Positions 7,960 through 17,480 of a DNA stretch of 64,000 nucleotides are shown piece by piece. Positions within the stretch are counted from its first letter, which is position 1. Every line of letters starts with the position of its first letter. Location: the NCBI RefSeq assembly GCF_018403225.1, contig NZ_BOSG01000001.1:310001-374000 (forward strand), in the 5' to 3' direction. Source of the DNA: Paenibacillus sp. J23TS9. Its GTDB lineage: Bacteria > Bacillota > Bacilli > Paenibacillales > Paenibacillaceae. The notes under the pieces were generated by a model. The model did not search any database and was not told where the DNA came from. It worked only from the letters and a program-made list of their open reading frames with translations. A program made the translations under genes and the position numbers.

Positions 7960-9618
7960 ATGAGAAGGAAATCACTATTCACCCTACTAACGATGATCCT
8001 TGTAGTGGGAACAGTTCTTGCGGGCTGCGGCTCCAAGAATGAAGGGGGAAGCGGCTCCAAAGAAAACACTGCCGCGAGTAAAGATCAAGTGCTTCACATT
8101 AACCTCAGCGCAGAACCGCCAACATTTGACCCGGCGCAAGCGCAAGACAGCCAGGCTCATACCGTGCTTAACATGATGTATGAAGGTTTGGTTCGTTTGG
8201 ATGAAAACAGCAAGCCAGTCCCGGGTGTAGCAGAGAAATGGGATATTTCTTCTGATGGACTGAAGTATGTTTTCCACCTCCGCAAAGATGCGAAATGGAG
8301 CAATGGTGATCCTTTGACGGCAAAAGACTTCGTCTTTGCATGGCAGCGGGTTCTCGATCCTAGCTCTACACCAGCCCCACCATATGCATACCAATTGTTT
8401 TATATTAAAGGTGCTGAAGATTACAACAGCAAAAAAACCACTGATTTCTCTACAGTGGGCGTAAAAGCAACGGATGACAATACGCTGGAAGTAACATTGA
8501 AAACTCCAACTCCATACTTCCTGAGTCTGACTTCGTTCTATACGTTCTATCCGGTTCATCAATCGGTTAAAGACAACGCAAAATGGGCAGCCGATCCTAA
8601 GACGATGATTACTAACGGACCTTTCACTTTGACGACTTGGACTACGGGCCAAAAAATTGAAGTGACTAAAAATGCAAACTACTGGGATAACAAGGACATT
8701 AAGCTGAATAAAATCACGATGTCTCTGTCCAACAGCGGTGCAACCGAGCTGTCCAGCTATAAAGCAGGTCAACTTGATTTTGCAGGCATGCCGAACGGGG
8801 AAATTCCTACGGACCAAATGCCAGCTGTGAAAAAAGAGCTGAAAGATGAATTGAATTTGAAACCGATTGGTGGTATTTACTACTATCAATTTAACGTAAC
8901 TGCAAAGCCGTTTGATAATGCGAAAATCCGTAAAGCGTTTGCGATGGCGATCAGCCGTCAAGATATCGTTGACAAGGTTACGCAAAGTGAAGAAAAACCT
9001 GCGTTCGGATTCGTTCCGCCTGGAATTACGGGCGAGAAGGAAGATTTCCGTACTGAACATAAAGATGATTTCTTTACAGAAAATATGGATGAAGCTAAGA
9101 AGCTGTTGCAAGAAGGAATGCAAGAAGAAGGCTACACAACGCTGCCTCCAGTAACCCTGATCTACAATTCCAGTGACAAGCATAAGAAAATTGCTCTTGC
9201 TGTAGCGGATATGTGGAAAAGAAACCTGGGTGTCGAAGTGAAAACGGAGAACCAGGAATGGGGCGTGTTCCTTAAAAACCGCAGAAGTCTGAACTATCAA
9301 ATCGCTCGTGCGGGCTGGAGCCCAGACTATAACGATCCGATGACTTTCTTCGATCTTTGGACTTCGAAGAGCGGTAACAATGACGTAGGCTTCAAAAATA
9401 AAGAGTATGATGCGCTTGTTAATGATGCTTACTCTTCTGCAGACAACAAAAAGCGTATGGATGATTTCACTAAGGCCGAAACTCTTTTGATCAAAGATCA
9501 ACAAGTGCTAATGCCGATTTACTATTACACCAACGTAGCACTGATCAAACCAAACCTTAAAGGTGTAATTCTTGATTATGCTGGTGCAGTTGACTTTACA
9601 CGCGCTTACTTTGAGTAA
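7960..9618 (+). CDS. oppA: oligopeptide ABC transporter, substrate-binding lipoprotein
   Basis: A 552-residue family-5 peptide-binding protein. The signal peptide ends in the lipobox LAGC at about residue 23, so it is tethered to the outer face of the membrane. Family marks include LHINLSAEPPTFDPAQAQDSQ, the WSNGDPLTAKDFVFAWQRVLDP signature near residue 125, and AGWSPDYNDPMTFFDLW near residue 450. It captures oligopeptides for the permease/ATPase proteins encoded downstream. AGGGGG precedes the ATG. A strong terminator follows (9648-9690), so the binding protein can be made in excess over the membrane components. The exact peptide preference cannot be read from sequence. Confidence 0.92.
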   Translation: MRRKSLFTLLTMILVVGTVLAGCGSKNEGGSGSKENTAASKDQVLHINLSAEPPTFDPAQAQDSQAHTVLNMMYEGLVRLDENSKPVPGVAEKWDISSDGLKYVFHLRKDAKWSNGDPLTAKDFVFAWQRVLDPSSTPAPPYAYQLFYIKGAEDYNSKKTTDFSTVGVKATDDNTLEVTLKTPTPYFLSLTSFYTFYPVHQSVKDNAKWAADPKTMITNGPFTLTTWTTGQKIEVTKNANYWDNKDIKLNKITMSLSNSGATELSSYKAGQLDFAGMPNGEIPTDQMPAVKKELKDELNLKPIGGIYYYQFNVTAKPFDNAKIRKAFAMAISRQDIVDKVTQSEEKPAFGFVPPGITGEKEDFRTEHKDDFFTENMDEAKKLLQEGMQEEGYTTLPPVTLIYNSSDKHKKIALAVADMWKRNLGVEVKTENQEWGVFLKNRRSLNYQIARAGWSPDYNDPMTFFDLWTSKSGNNDVGFKNKEYDALVNDAYSSADNKKRMDDFTKAETLLIKDQQVLMPIYYYTNVALIKPNLKGVILDYAGAVDFTRAYFE

Positions 9619-9647
9619 AACGCTAGTGTAGATTTGGATAAGTAATT

Positions 9648-9690
9648 CGGGATATATATGTGGATACTCCATATATATCCCGTTTTTTTT
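9648..9690 (+). terminator. strong intrinsic terminator between oppA and oppB
   Basis: A perfect 13-bp stem (9648-9660 with 9670-9682, 9-nt loop) is followed by eight Ts. It separates the binding-protein gene from the permease genes; read-through or a separate promoter in 9691-9810 must supply oppBCDF transcripts. Confidence 0.92.
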
Positions 9691-9822
9691 GCATTTGATA
9701 ATCCTTGTGGTAGATATTTCTTCATTTAGTAATAAATAGATTGGACAAAAGTACCCATCATTCTTTAAAATCGAAATATGTCGAATATTGTAGAATAAAA
9801 TTAGCGGGGAGGGTCATCGGGC

Positions 9823-10755
9823 ATGGTTCGTTACGTAGCCAACAAGTTTTTTTACATGCTGGTGTCTTTGTTTATTCTGATATCAGCCACATTCTTTCTG
9901 ATGAAAGCCATACCTGGGGATCCTTTTATGTCCGAGAAAAAGGTTCCGCCTGAAATACAAGCCCGTCTTATGGAGCAGTACGGTCTCGATAAACCGGTAT
10001 ACCAACAGTATTTTAAATATCTAGGCGATATTGCAACGGGTGATTTCGGTATATCGATGAAACACCAGAACCAGGAAGTTACAGATATTATTCTGGATAC
10101 CTTCTCAGCCTCCCTGAAACTCGGAGTGTTCGCGATCGTGATTTCGGTCATTATCGGTGTTTTGCTCGGAATGCTCGCGGCTCTCTATCACAGGAAGCTG
10201 ATTGATAACGTAGCGATGATTCTGGCCGTTCTTGGAATTGCAGTACCGAGCTTCGTACTGGCATCTCTGATTCAGTTTATATTCGGTGAGAAGCTCGGAT
10301 GGTTTCATGTTATGGGCTTTGATGGCCCTCTTGATTATGTTTTACCTGTCGCAGCATTGTCTGCCCAACCGATTGCGTTTATCGCACGCTTGACTCGCTC
10401 CAGCATGCTTGAAGTGCTGCATGCTGATTACATCAAGACAGCCAAAGCGAAAGGTCTGAACTGGTTTACGATTATGTTCAAACACGTGATCCGCAACGGC
10501 ATTTTACCTGTTGTCACCTATATTGGTCCAATGACAGCCAATATCATTACTGGTTCTGTCGTTATTGAACAGATCTTTGGTATCGGCGGAATAGGTAAAG
10601 TGTTCGTTGAATGTATTACGAACCGTGACTATACCATGATCATGGGTGTAACCATTTTCTACGGTGTCCTGCTTATGCTTGCACGTTTCATTACAGATAT
10701 AGTTTATGTGCTGGTTGATCCGCGTATTAAATTAACCGGCGGGAAGGAGGGCTAA
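9823..10755 (+). CDS. oppB: oligopeptide ABC transporter permease OppB
   Basis: A 310-residue inner membrane permease with six predicted membrane spans. It starts MVRYVANKFFYMLVSLFILI as in OppB/DppB, and carries the EAA-type coupling segment (HADYIKTAKAKGLNW, about residues 200-214) that contacts the ATPases. The C-terminal DIVYVLVDPRIKL ending is standard for the family. GGGGAGGG is 9 nt upstream of the ATG. Only 2 nt separate it from oppC, indicating one transcript and coupled translation. Confidence 0.93.
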   Translation: MVRYVANKFFYMLVSLFILISATFFLMKAIPGDPFMSEKKVPPEIQARLMEQYGLDKPVYQQYFKYLGDIATGDFGISMKHQNQEVTDIILDTFSASLKLGVFAIVISVIIGVLLGMLAALYHRKLIDNVAMILAVLGIAVPSFVLASLIQFIFGEKLGWFHVMGFDGPLDYVLPVAALSAQPIAFIARLTRSSMLEVLHADYIKTAKAKGLNWFTIMFKHVIRNGILPVVTYIGPMTANIITGSVVIEQIFGIGGIGKVFVECITNRDYTMIMGVTIFYGVLLMLARFITDIVYVLVDPRIKLTGGKEG

Positions 10756-10757
10756 CG

Positions 10758-11705
10758 GTGGCAGTTAATGACACAACTTTATCAAACACCAATGTTGAGC
10801 TATCGCCCGAGGACTTCCGTAAAATAGGCGTAGACGAAAAGCAGGCTGAGATTATTCAGCGGGAAAGTCTTTCGGCCTGGAGAGATGCATGGCAGCGCCT
10901 TCGTAAAAACAAGATGGCCATGACCAGTCTAATCGTGCTTGTGCTCATTATTTTGGCTGCAATCATCGGGCCGATCATTTCAAAATTCGATTCAGCTACC
11001 AATGATCTGCTGAATACGAACCAGGCGCCTTCCAAAGTACACTGGTTCGGAACGGATGACCTCGGTCGTGATATGTTCGTACGTACCTGGATGGGCGCCC
11101 GCATCTCACTGATTGTTGGTATGGCCGCGGCACTTATTGACCTTATGATCGGTGTTATCTACGGCGGTATCATGGGCTTCTTCGGTGGCCGCGTGGATGC
11201 TATCATGAACAAATTTTCGGAGATCTTGTACTCCATTCCTTATATGCTGGTAACGATCCTGTTGCTGGTTGTTTTTGAACCAAGTATTGGAACCATCATA
11301 TTGGCACTGACAATCACCGGCTGGATTAACATGTCCTGGATTGTACGCGGCGAAATTATGCAGCTGAAAAACAGGGAGTATGTATTGGCTTCCCGTTCCA
11401 TGGGCGCTGGCTCAAACCGGTTGTTATTCCGGCATCTGCTGCCAAACGCCGTGGGACCTATCATCGTTACATTGACGTTGTCCGTACCGAACGCTATTTT
11501 TTCCGAAGCTTTCCTAAGCTTCCTGGGTCTCGGTGTACAAGCACCGGTAGCTTCACTTGGCTCAATGATCAACGACGCGTTGACTGGCTGGATGTACTAT
11601 CCTTGGCGGATGCTCTTCCCGGCGATTCTGATCAGCTTGACTATGCTTGCATTTAATATTTTCGGTGATGGCCTCCGCGATGCGCTCGATCCGAAACTGA
11701 AATAA
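10758..11705 (+). CDS. oppC: oligopeptide ABC transporter permease OppC
   Basis: A 315-residue permease, partner of OppB in the membrane channel. It has a cytoplasmic N-terminal extension of about 50 residues, a first membrane span (MAMTSLIVLVLIILAAIIGPI), the periplasm-facing HWFGTDDLGRDMF motif typical of OppC/DppC, and the coupling segment NREYVLASRSMGAGSN near residue 210. The start codon is GTG after AAGGAGGG. It is followed 14 nt later by the first ATPase gene. Confidence 0.93.
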   Translation: MAVNDTTLSNTNVELSPEDFRKIGVDEKQAEIIQRESLSAWRDAWQRLRKNKMAMTSLIVLVLIILAAIIGPIISKFDSATNDLLNTNQAPSKVHWFGTDDLGRDMFVRTWMGARISLIVGMAAALIDLMIGVIYGGIMGFFGGRVDAIMNKFSEILYSIPYMLVTILLLVVFEPSIGTIILALTITGWINMSWIVRGEIMQLKNREYVLASRSMGAGSNRLLFRHLLPNAVGPIIVTLTLSVPNAIFSEAFLSFLGLGVQAPVASLGSMINDALTGWMYYPWRMLFPAILISLTMLAFNIFGDGLRDALDPKLK

Positions 11706-11719
11706 CAGGAGGTGAGATC

Positions 11720-12715
11720 ATGGAACCGATTTTACAAGTAAAAGACCTGCAAGTATCCTTTAAGGTGAAGGGCGGAGAAGTTCAAGCCGTCCGTGGCATG
11801 AACTTTGAAATAGGCAAAGGGGAAACGGTGGCAATTGTAGGTGAGTCTGGCAGTGGCAAGAGTGTTACCGCCCAAACGATTATGCGCCTCATACCATCAC
11901 CACCTTCCCAAATCAAAAGCGGTGAAATTATTTTTCAGGGTCAGGATATCCTGAAGAAATCAAATAAACAGATGGAGCATATCCGCGGTAAAGATATCGG
12001 CATGATCTTCCAGGATCCAATGACTTCCCTCAACCCTACGATTAAAGTAGGCAAGCAAATTACGGAAGTGCTGATAAAGCATCAGAAGCTGTCGAGCTCC
12101 GAAGCGAAGGTGCGCGGCATCGAGATGCTGAAGCTCGTCGGCATTAAAAATCCGGAGGAGCGTTTTGGACAATATCCGCATGAGTTCTCCGGCGGTATGC
12201 GCCAGCGGGTGATGATAGCGATCGCTCTGGCATGTAATCCGGCATTGCTGATTGCGGATGAACCGACAACAGCGTTGGACGTAACGATCCAGGCACAGAT
12301 CATGGATGTCATGAAGGATATGCAGAAGAAGTTTGGCACCTCGATCATCCTCATTACGCATGACCTCGGTGTTGTTGCAGGCATGTGTGACAGAGTTATC
12401 GTCATGTATGCGGGTGAAGTGGTTGAAACCGGGACGAAATGGGAGATTTTCAAAAATCCCCAGCATCCTTATACCAAAGGTCTTCTTCGTTCTATGCCGC
12501 GGTTGGACCAGAAGAAGGATGAGCCTCTCATTCCGATCATTGGTACACCACCCGATCTGATTAAACCTCCGATCGGCTGCGCATTTTGTGCCCGCTGTGA
12601 TGAAGCAATGAAAGTTTGTGAGCGCATCAATCCAGGTTCTACGGAATTCAGCGATACCCATATGGCCCGCTGTTGGAACCTGCATGAGATGGCGAAGGAG
12701 GTTCATTCGTCATGA
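11720..12715 (+). CDS. oppD: oligopeptide ABC transporter ATP-binding protein OppD
   Basis: A 331-residue ABC ATPase that powers peptide uptake with OppF. Walker A is GESGSGKS (near residue 40), the signature FSGGMRQRV near 155, Walker [13 protein letters not shown] near 178, and the switch histidine in LITHDLG. The C-terminal oligopeptide-transporter extension has the Cys-rich stretch GCAFCARC, which in related proteins can bind a metal cluster. AGGAGG lies before the ATG. It overlaps the next gene by 4 nt (ATGA), so OppD and OppF are translationally coupled. Confidence 0.94.
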   Translation: MEPILQVKDLQVSFKVKGGEVQAVRGMNFEIGKGETVAIVGESGSGKSVTAQTIMRLIPSPPSQIKSGEIIFQGQDILKKSNKQMEHIRGKDIGMIFQDPMTSLNPTIKVGKQITEVLIKHQKLSSSEAKVRGIEMLKLVGIKNPEERFGQYPHEFSGGMRQRVMIAIALACNPALLIADEPTTALDVTIQAQIMDVMKDMQKKFGTSIILITHDLGVVAGMCDRVIVMYAGEVVETGTKWEIFKNPQHPYTKGLLRSMPRLDQKKDEPLIPIIGTPPDLIKPPIGCAFCARCDEAMKVCERINPGSTEFSDTHMARCWNLHEMAKEVHSS

Positions 12716-13641
12716 AAGAAAACCATTTGATTGAAGTAGAAGGACTGAAAAAGTACTTTAATGTGGGTGGAGGCAAAATTGTCAAAGCCGTCGATGATAT
12801 CAACTTCTTTATCCGCGAAGGAGAGACTCTCGGGATGGTTGGTGAATCCGGCTGCGGCAAATCCACTGCAGGACGTACCATTCTCCGCCTGTACGAGCCT
12901 ACGGCAGGCAGTGTTCGCTTTAACGGTACAGATATCTACAAGCTCTCGCCGAGTAAAATGAAAGGCATGCGCCGCGATATGCAAATGATCTTCCAGGATC
13001 CATATGCATCACTGAACCCGCGGTTTACCGTTTCAGATATTATCGGTGAAGCGCTGGACATTCACAAGCTTGCGGGAAGTCGCAAGGAACGGAAGAAACG
13101 GGTTGAGGAGCTGCTGGATATGGTCGGATTGAATCCCGATCATGCCACACGTTACCCGCATGAATTTTCGGGAGGACAGCGCCAGCGTATCGGTATTGCC
13201 CGGGCGCTCGCAGTCAATCCTAAATTTATCATTTGTGACGAACCGATTTCCGCACTTGATGTTTCCATTCAGGCGCAGGTAGTTAACCTGCTAAAAGAAC
13301 TGCAGGATCGTCTCGGACTGACCTATCTGTTTATTGCGCATGACCTGTCTATGGTCAAGCATATCAGTGACCGTGTAGCGGTGATGTATCTTGGTAAAAT
13401 GGTTGAGCTCGCGGATAGTGAAGAACTATATTCCAATCCGATCCATCCCTATACGAAGACATTGCTTTCAGCGATCCCGATTCCCGATCCGGAAATTGAG
13501 GAGAACAAAAAGCGGATCGTCATGAACGACGAGCTGTCAGGGCCGATTCATTCGGCGAAGGACGGAAATGGAATTATGCAGGAAGACACAAGACTGGTCG
13601 AGGTTTCGAAAGGTCATTGGGTTGCCGCTCCGTACGCATAA
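12712..13641 (+). CDS. oppF: oligopeptide ABC transporter ATP-binding protein OppF
   Basis: A 309-residue ABC ATPase, the second motor subunit. Walker A GESGCGKS, signature [10 protein letters not shown], Walker [13 protein letters not shown] and switch histidine FIAHDLS are all intact. Unlike OppD it lacks the Cys-rich C-terminal motif; the tail after residue 265 is short and ends with [13 protein letters not shown]. It is the last gene of the opp unit, followed by a clean terminator at 13655-13681. Confidence 0.93.
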   Translation: MKENHLIEVEGLKKYFNVGGGKIVKAVDDINFFIREGETLGMVGESGCGKSTAGRTILRLYEPTAGSVRFNGTDIYKLSPSKMKGMRRDMQMIFQDPYASLNPRFTVSDIIGEALDIHKLAGSRKERKKRVEELLDMVGLNPDHATRYPHEFSGGQRQRIGIARALAVNPKFIICDEPISALDVSIQAQVVNLLKELQDRLGLTYLFIAHDLSMVKHISDRVAVMYLGKMVELADSEELYSNPIHPYTKTLLSAIPIPDPEIEENKKRIVMNDELSGPIHSAKDGNGIMQEDTRLVEVSKGHWVAAPYA

Positions 13642-13654
13642 GCCTGAAAAGATG

Positions 13655-13681
13655 ACCGCCGGTTAATCCGGCGGTTTTTTT
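13655..13681 (+). terminator. intrinsic terminator of the opp operon
   Basis: An 8-bp GC-rich stem (13655-13662 with 13668-13675, 5-nt loop) runs directly into a T run. Confidence 0.92.
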
Positions 13682-13873
13682 CGTTTTGGCATGGCATACT
13701 GATACCAGAAGAGTTATAATTATTAAACTGTAACTGAATTTGAAGCATTTGAGGGCTGGTAAAGCCGTTCCCCTGTTTTGCTTTGACGGCAGAGTTATCT
13801 TTGGTTACAATCAAGAAAGATTTTTATGCGATTGCAAGTGATTTGAAGAGGTACAGAATAGGAGGCAGACTTC

Positions 13874-15505
13874 ATGAATGTTGTTTCAGATTCGCTGAAG
13901 AGCGGTTCCGCTCTTGCAGATGATTATATAAACCATTTTTCGCAGGTGGAGGATTTGTACGGCGATGATTTCCGCATGGAGGAATCCTGGAACCGCCGCG
14001 CAGAGTGGTTGGACGAATCCGAAGGAACCCGTATAGACAGAGTAGCGCTGGTAGCTTGTCTTAGACAATATAATAACGAGCATAACGACCATAAAGAGGT
14101 ACATAAATCGCTTGAGTTACTTGAGCAGACAGGTACGCTTGCCGTCGTTGGCGGACAGCAGAGCGGACTGTTTACCGGTTCGCTGCTTGTCGTCTATAAA
14201 GCCTTAACGATCATTATGGCTGCAAAGGAAGCGCAGGAGAAGCTGCAGCGGCCAGTCGTACCCGTGTTCTGGATCGCCGGTGAGGATCATGACTGGGACG
14301 AGGTTAATCATACCTATGTGATGACGCCCGAGCTCAAGGTAGCACGTGTTAAAATGGACGCAGCACCGGGCCCTAGAAACTCCGTAAGCCATATCAAGGT
14401 GACGTCTGAAAAGTGGAAGCAGTCACTGGATCAATTGGCGGCCCTGCTGCCGGATAGTGTGAACAAACCGGAAATTCTTCAGCTGCTGCATCAAGCTGCG
14501 GAAGAGTCGGGCAATCTGAGCGATGCTTTTGCCAAACTGCTCGGACGCCTTTTTGGCGAACTGGGATTAATCCTTCTGGATTCGGCAGATCCGGCTCTGC
14601 GCCAGCTCGAGATTCCTGTTTTTGAACGTATGATTAAACAGAATGATGAACTTGGCCCGACTTATCAAGCTTCTGCCGCCCGTATTACGGGACATGGATA
14701 TCCGCTGCAGGCGGATGTGACGGTAGACGGTGCCAATCTCTTTTATATCTATGAAGGAAACAGATTGCTGCTGCAAAAGCAAAACGGAAGTTTTACAGAC
14801 CGGAAGGGTATCGTAAACTTCACTAAGGAAGAACTCCTGAGCGAGCTGACAAATCATCCGGACCGGTTCAGCAATAATGTGCTAACCCGTCCTTTGATGC
14901 AGGAGTCTCTGTTTCCGGTTCTCTGTACCGTGCTCGGACAAGGGGAAATTTCGTACTGGGCCATTACGAAGGATGCGTTCCCGGTCCTCGGACTGAAAAT
15001 GCCGATTTTGTTACCAAGAATGTCTTTTACACTGGTTCATGGAACGCTGCGGAAGTACATGGAACATTTCGGATTATCCTTTCAGGACGTTCAGCACCGC
15101 TTTGACGATGCACGGCAAAGCTGGTTGAACGCTCAGGCTGATTTTGATATTGATCCTAGATTTGAAGAAACACGAAACGCGTTTGAAAAGCTGTATGAGC
15201 CATTGATCCGTGAGCTGGGAACGATCCAACATGGTCTGATCCCACTCGGGGAGAAAAACAAAGACAAAATTTTGGAGCAAATCTCTTATCTGGAGCGCAA
15301 GACGAAGCAGGCGCTGGAAAAGCAGCATGAAGCGGCACTGCGTCAATGGGAGCAAATTTATGTGTCTTTATTCCCAATGGGTAAACCTCAAGAGAGAGTT
15401 TATAATATTTTCTACTATATAAACCGATATGGCTTCAGCTGGATCAATGATATCCTTGGAAGCTGTACACGCTACACGGCGGAACATCAGATTATAGAAA
15501 TGTAA
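13874..15505 (+). CDS. bshC: bacillithiol biosynthesis cysteine-adding enzyme BshC
   Basis: A 543-residue protein of the BshC (YllA) family, which adds cysteine to glucosaminyl-malate as the last step of bacillithiol synthesis. Family marks: TLAVVGGQQSGLFTGSLLVVYKA (about residues 88-110, nucleotide-type binding loop), VFWIAGEDHDWDEVNH (about 135-150) and a long C-terminal coiled coil around EKNKDKILEQISYLERKTKQ. The length equals the family norm. AGGAGG precedes the ATG. In Bacillus subtilis the same gene sits just upstream of mraZ; here ahcY follows 27 nt later, probably on the same transcript. Confidence 0.93.
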   Translation: MNVVSDSLKSGSALADDYINHFSQVEDLYGDDFRMEESWNRRAEWLDESEGTRIDRVALVACLRQYNNEHNDHKEVHKSLELLEQTGTLAVVGGQQSGLFTGSLLVVYKALTIIMAAKEAQEKLQRPVVPVFWIAGEDHDWDEVNHTYVMTPELKVARVKMDAAPGPRNSVSHIKVTSEKWKQSLDQLAALLPDSVNKPEILQLLHQAAEESGNLSDAFAKLLGRLFGELGLILLDSADPALRQLEIPVFERMIKQNDELGPTYQASAARITGHGYPLQADVTVDGANLFYIYEGNRLLLQKQNGSFTDRKGIVNFTKEELLSELTNHPDRFSNNVLTRPLMQESLFPVLCTVLGQGEISYWAITKDAFPVLGLKMPILLPRMSFTLVHGTLRKYMEHFGLSFQDVQHRFDDARQSWLNAQADFDIDPRFEETRNAFEKLYEPLIRELGTIQHGLIPLGEKNKDKILEQISYLERKTKQALEKQHEAALRQWEQIYVSLFPMGKPQERVYNIFYYINRYGFSWINDILGSCTRYTAEHQIIEM

Positions 15506-15532
15506 TAGGAAGATGAGAAGAGGAGGCTATTC

Positions 15533-16804
15533 ATGAGTACACTGTCATTGAAGAACAGCATCGTCAAAGATATGGCTTTGGCCCCGGAAGGGCATTTGAA
15601 AATTGATTGGGTAGAGGCACATATGCCCGTTCTTAATGAAATCCGTAAGCAATTTGAGGCGGAGCAGCCGTTTAAAGGACTGAAGGTAACCATTTCGCTG
15701 CATCTGGAAGCCAAAACCGCTTATCTGGCGAAGGTTGTGAAGGCTGGCGGTGCCGAAGTAACCATCACAGGCAGCAACCCGCTTTCGACACAGGATGATG
15801 TTTGTGCGGCACTTGTAGAGGATGGCGTAACGGTTCTCGCTAAATACAATCCGGATCCGGTGGAATACAAGGAATACCTGATCCGTGCTCTGGAAACCAA
15901 GCCAGACCTTATCATCGATGACGGGGGCGACCTCGTGACAATTCTGCATTCGGAGCGTCCCGACCTGCTTGAGACCATCCGGGGCGGCGCGGAAGAAACA
16001 ACGACCGGCATTATACGCCTGAAGGCTCTGGAAAAGGAAGGCCTCCTCAAACTGCCGATGGTGGCTGTGAATGACGCTTATTGCAAGTATTTGTTTGATA
16101 ACCGTTATGGAACAGGCCAATCGGTTTGGGATGCGGTGAACCGTACCACTAATCTGGTTGTTGCCGGAAAAACCGCTGTGGTTGTCGGCTATGGCTGGTG
16201 CGGCAAAGGGGTTGCAATGCGGGCCAAGGGTCTTGGCGCCAAGGTTATTGTTACGGAAGTGGATCCGATTCGTTCCGTTGAAGCGCATATGGATGGCTTT
16301 GAAGTGATGCCGATGATCGAGGCTGCAAAGCAGGGCGACTTCTTCGTGACCGTAACAGGCAACCGTGACGTGATTACCGGTGAGCACTTTGATGTGATGA
16401 AGGATGGAGCGATCCTGTGCAACGCGGGTCATTTTGATGTCGAGGTTAATAAAATCGAATTGTCCAGCCGGGCAGCTTCGATCCGCACAGTCCGCCGCAA
16501 CATTGAGGAATATGAGCTCAAGGATGGCCGTAAGGTTTATCTTCTTGCAGAAGGACGTCTGGTCAATCTAGGAGCGGGTGATGGTCATCCGGCGGAAATC
16601 ATGGATATGACGTTTGCCTTGCAGGCTATGTCCCTGAAGTACGTGAATGACAACTATGAAACAATTGGCAGCAAGGTATTGAATGTACCACTGGAAATTG
16701 ATCGGCAGGTTGCAAGCTATAAGCTGGAAAGCCTGGGGATCCAAATCGATGCGTTAAGCCGCGAGCAGGTTGAATATCTGGACAGCTGGACAGGACATGA
16801 ATAG
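15533..16804 (+). CDS. ahcY: adenosylhomocysteinase (short, archaeal/Thermotoga-like type)
   Basis: A 423-residue NAD-dependent hydrolase that splits S-adenosylhomocysteine (or a close analogue) into homocysteine and a nucleoside. Substrate-domain motifs include SLHLEAKTA and DDGGDLV; the NAD-binding loop is VVGYGWCGKGVAMRAKGLGA (about residues 212-231); NAGHFDVE lies near residue 300. The C-terminal motif is HPAEIMDMTF, where the common bacterial/eukaryotic enzyme has HPSFVMDNSF, and the usual C-terminal lysine/tyrosine tail is absent. Bacillus subtilis lacks this enzyme and uses Pfs/LuxS instead. GGAGG lies before ATG. Adjacent to bshC, so homocysteine recycling may feed cysteine to bacillithiol (inference). 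Terminator 16839-16871 follows. Confidence 0.9.
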   Translation: MSTLSLKNSIVKDMALAPEGHLKIDWVEAHMPVLNEIRKQFEAEQPFKGLKVTISLHLEAKTAYLAKVVKAGGAEVTITGSNPLSTQDDVCAALVEDGVTVLAKYNPDPVEYKEYLIRALETKPDLIIDDGGDLVTILHSERPDLLETIRGGAEETTTGIIRLKALEKEGLLKLPMVAVNDAYCKYLFDNRYGTGQSVWDAVNRTTNLVVAGKTAVVVGYGWCGKGVAMRAKGLGAKVIVTEVDPIRSVEAHMDGFEVMPMIEAAKQGDFFVTVTGNRDVITGEHFDVMKDGAILCNAGHFDVEVNKIELSSRAASIRTVRRNIEEYELKDGRKVYLLAEGRLVNLGAGDGHPAEIMDMTFALQAMSLKYVNDNYETIGSKVLNVPLEIDRQVASYKLESLGIQIDALSREQVEYLDSWTGHE

Positions 16805-16838
16805 AAGGTAATTTTTGGACGGTATTTACTTTCCGGAA

Positions 16839-16871
16839 AACCCCTTGAATCCTTATGGATCAAGGGGTTTC
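16839..16871 (+). terminator. intrinsic terminator after ahcY
   Basis: A perfect 10-bp stem (AACCCCTTGA 16839-16848 with 16860-16869) with an 11-nt loop; the T run is short. It separates bshC-ahcY from the dcw cluster. Confidence 0.75.
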
Positions 16872-16964
16872 GTGCTGTCATATACGAAAACACTCGTTTA
16901 CAATATCCAAAAAAACACAAATGCCAGGAAGGATTTTGATTTTGGGTGGCGAATCTAGTATCCT

Positions 16965-17000
16965 TAAGTGGTGGAAAGTGGTGCAAAGTGGGGATTTGGG
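16965..17000 (+). promoter_or_regulatory. MraZ operator: period-10 AAAGTG repeats
   Basis: Three direct repeats, TAAGTG (16965-16970), AAAGTG (16975-16980) and AAAGTG (16985-16990), plus a weaker TTTGGG (16995-17000), are spaced exactly 10 nt apart. This is the arrangement described for MraZ boxes (hexamers separated by 4 nt), through which MraZ autoregulates the dcw cluster. They lie 22-57 nt upstream of the mraZ start. A TAGTAT sequence at 16956-16961 is a candidate -10 element. Confidence 0.8.
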
Positions 17001-17021
17001 GTTAAGGAGTTGAGTGGCCGA

Positions 17022-17459
17022 ATGTTTATGGGAGAGTATCAACACAGCATTGACGATAAAGGTCGCTTGATCATTCCAGCCAAATTCCGTGAGCTTTTGG
17101 GTTCAGCCTTTGTGATCACCCGCGGCTTGGACCAGTGTCTCTTTGTTTACCCTATGAATGAATGGAGCATCCTTGAGCAGAAGCTGAAGTCGCTTCCTCT
17201 AATGAAATCGGATGCCCGCGCATTCACCCGGTTCTTTTTCTCAGGTGCGACAGAATGCGAGTGGGACAAACAGGGAAGGGTAAATTTACCGGGTAATCTT
17301 CGCCAATATGCCAAGCTCGACAAGGAATGTGTCGTGCTGGGAGTATCCAATCGCGTTGAGATTTGGAGCAAGGACACCTGGGAAGCATACTTTCAGCAAT
17401 CTGAAGGTGCATTTAACGAAATCGCTGAAAAGCTGGTTGATTTTAATTTTGAATTGTAA
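17022..17459 (+). CDS. mraZ: division/cell wall cluster transcriptional regulator MraZ
   Basis: A 145-residue protein with two SpoVT/AbrB-like half domains. Each has the DKGRLxxP-type motif: [14 protein letters not shown] near residue 12 and [13 protein letters not shown] near residue 83. It forms a ring that binds direct repeats upstream of its own gene; matching repeats are visible at 16965-17000. The start MFMGEYQH is the family start and follows AAGGAG by 12 nt; an 18-codon longer frame would run through the operator. rsmH follows 21 nt later. Confidence 0.94.
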   Translation: MFMGEYQHSIDDKGRLIIPAKFRELLGSAFVITRGLDQCLFVYPMNEWSILEQKLKSLPLMKSDARAFTRFFFSGATECEWDKQGRVNLPGNLRQYAKLDKECVVLGVSNRVEIWSKDTWEAYFQQSEGAFNEIAEKLVDFNFEL

Positions 17460-17480
17460 TAAGTCTAGGAGGGCTGCAGC

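Noticed and set aside
7987..9504. 505-codon open frame antisense to oppA
   Set aside because: Low-complexity Arg/His/Phe-rich translation typical of a shadow of a real gene; no domain.
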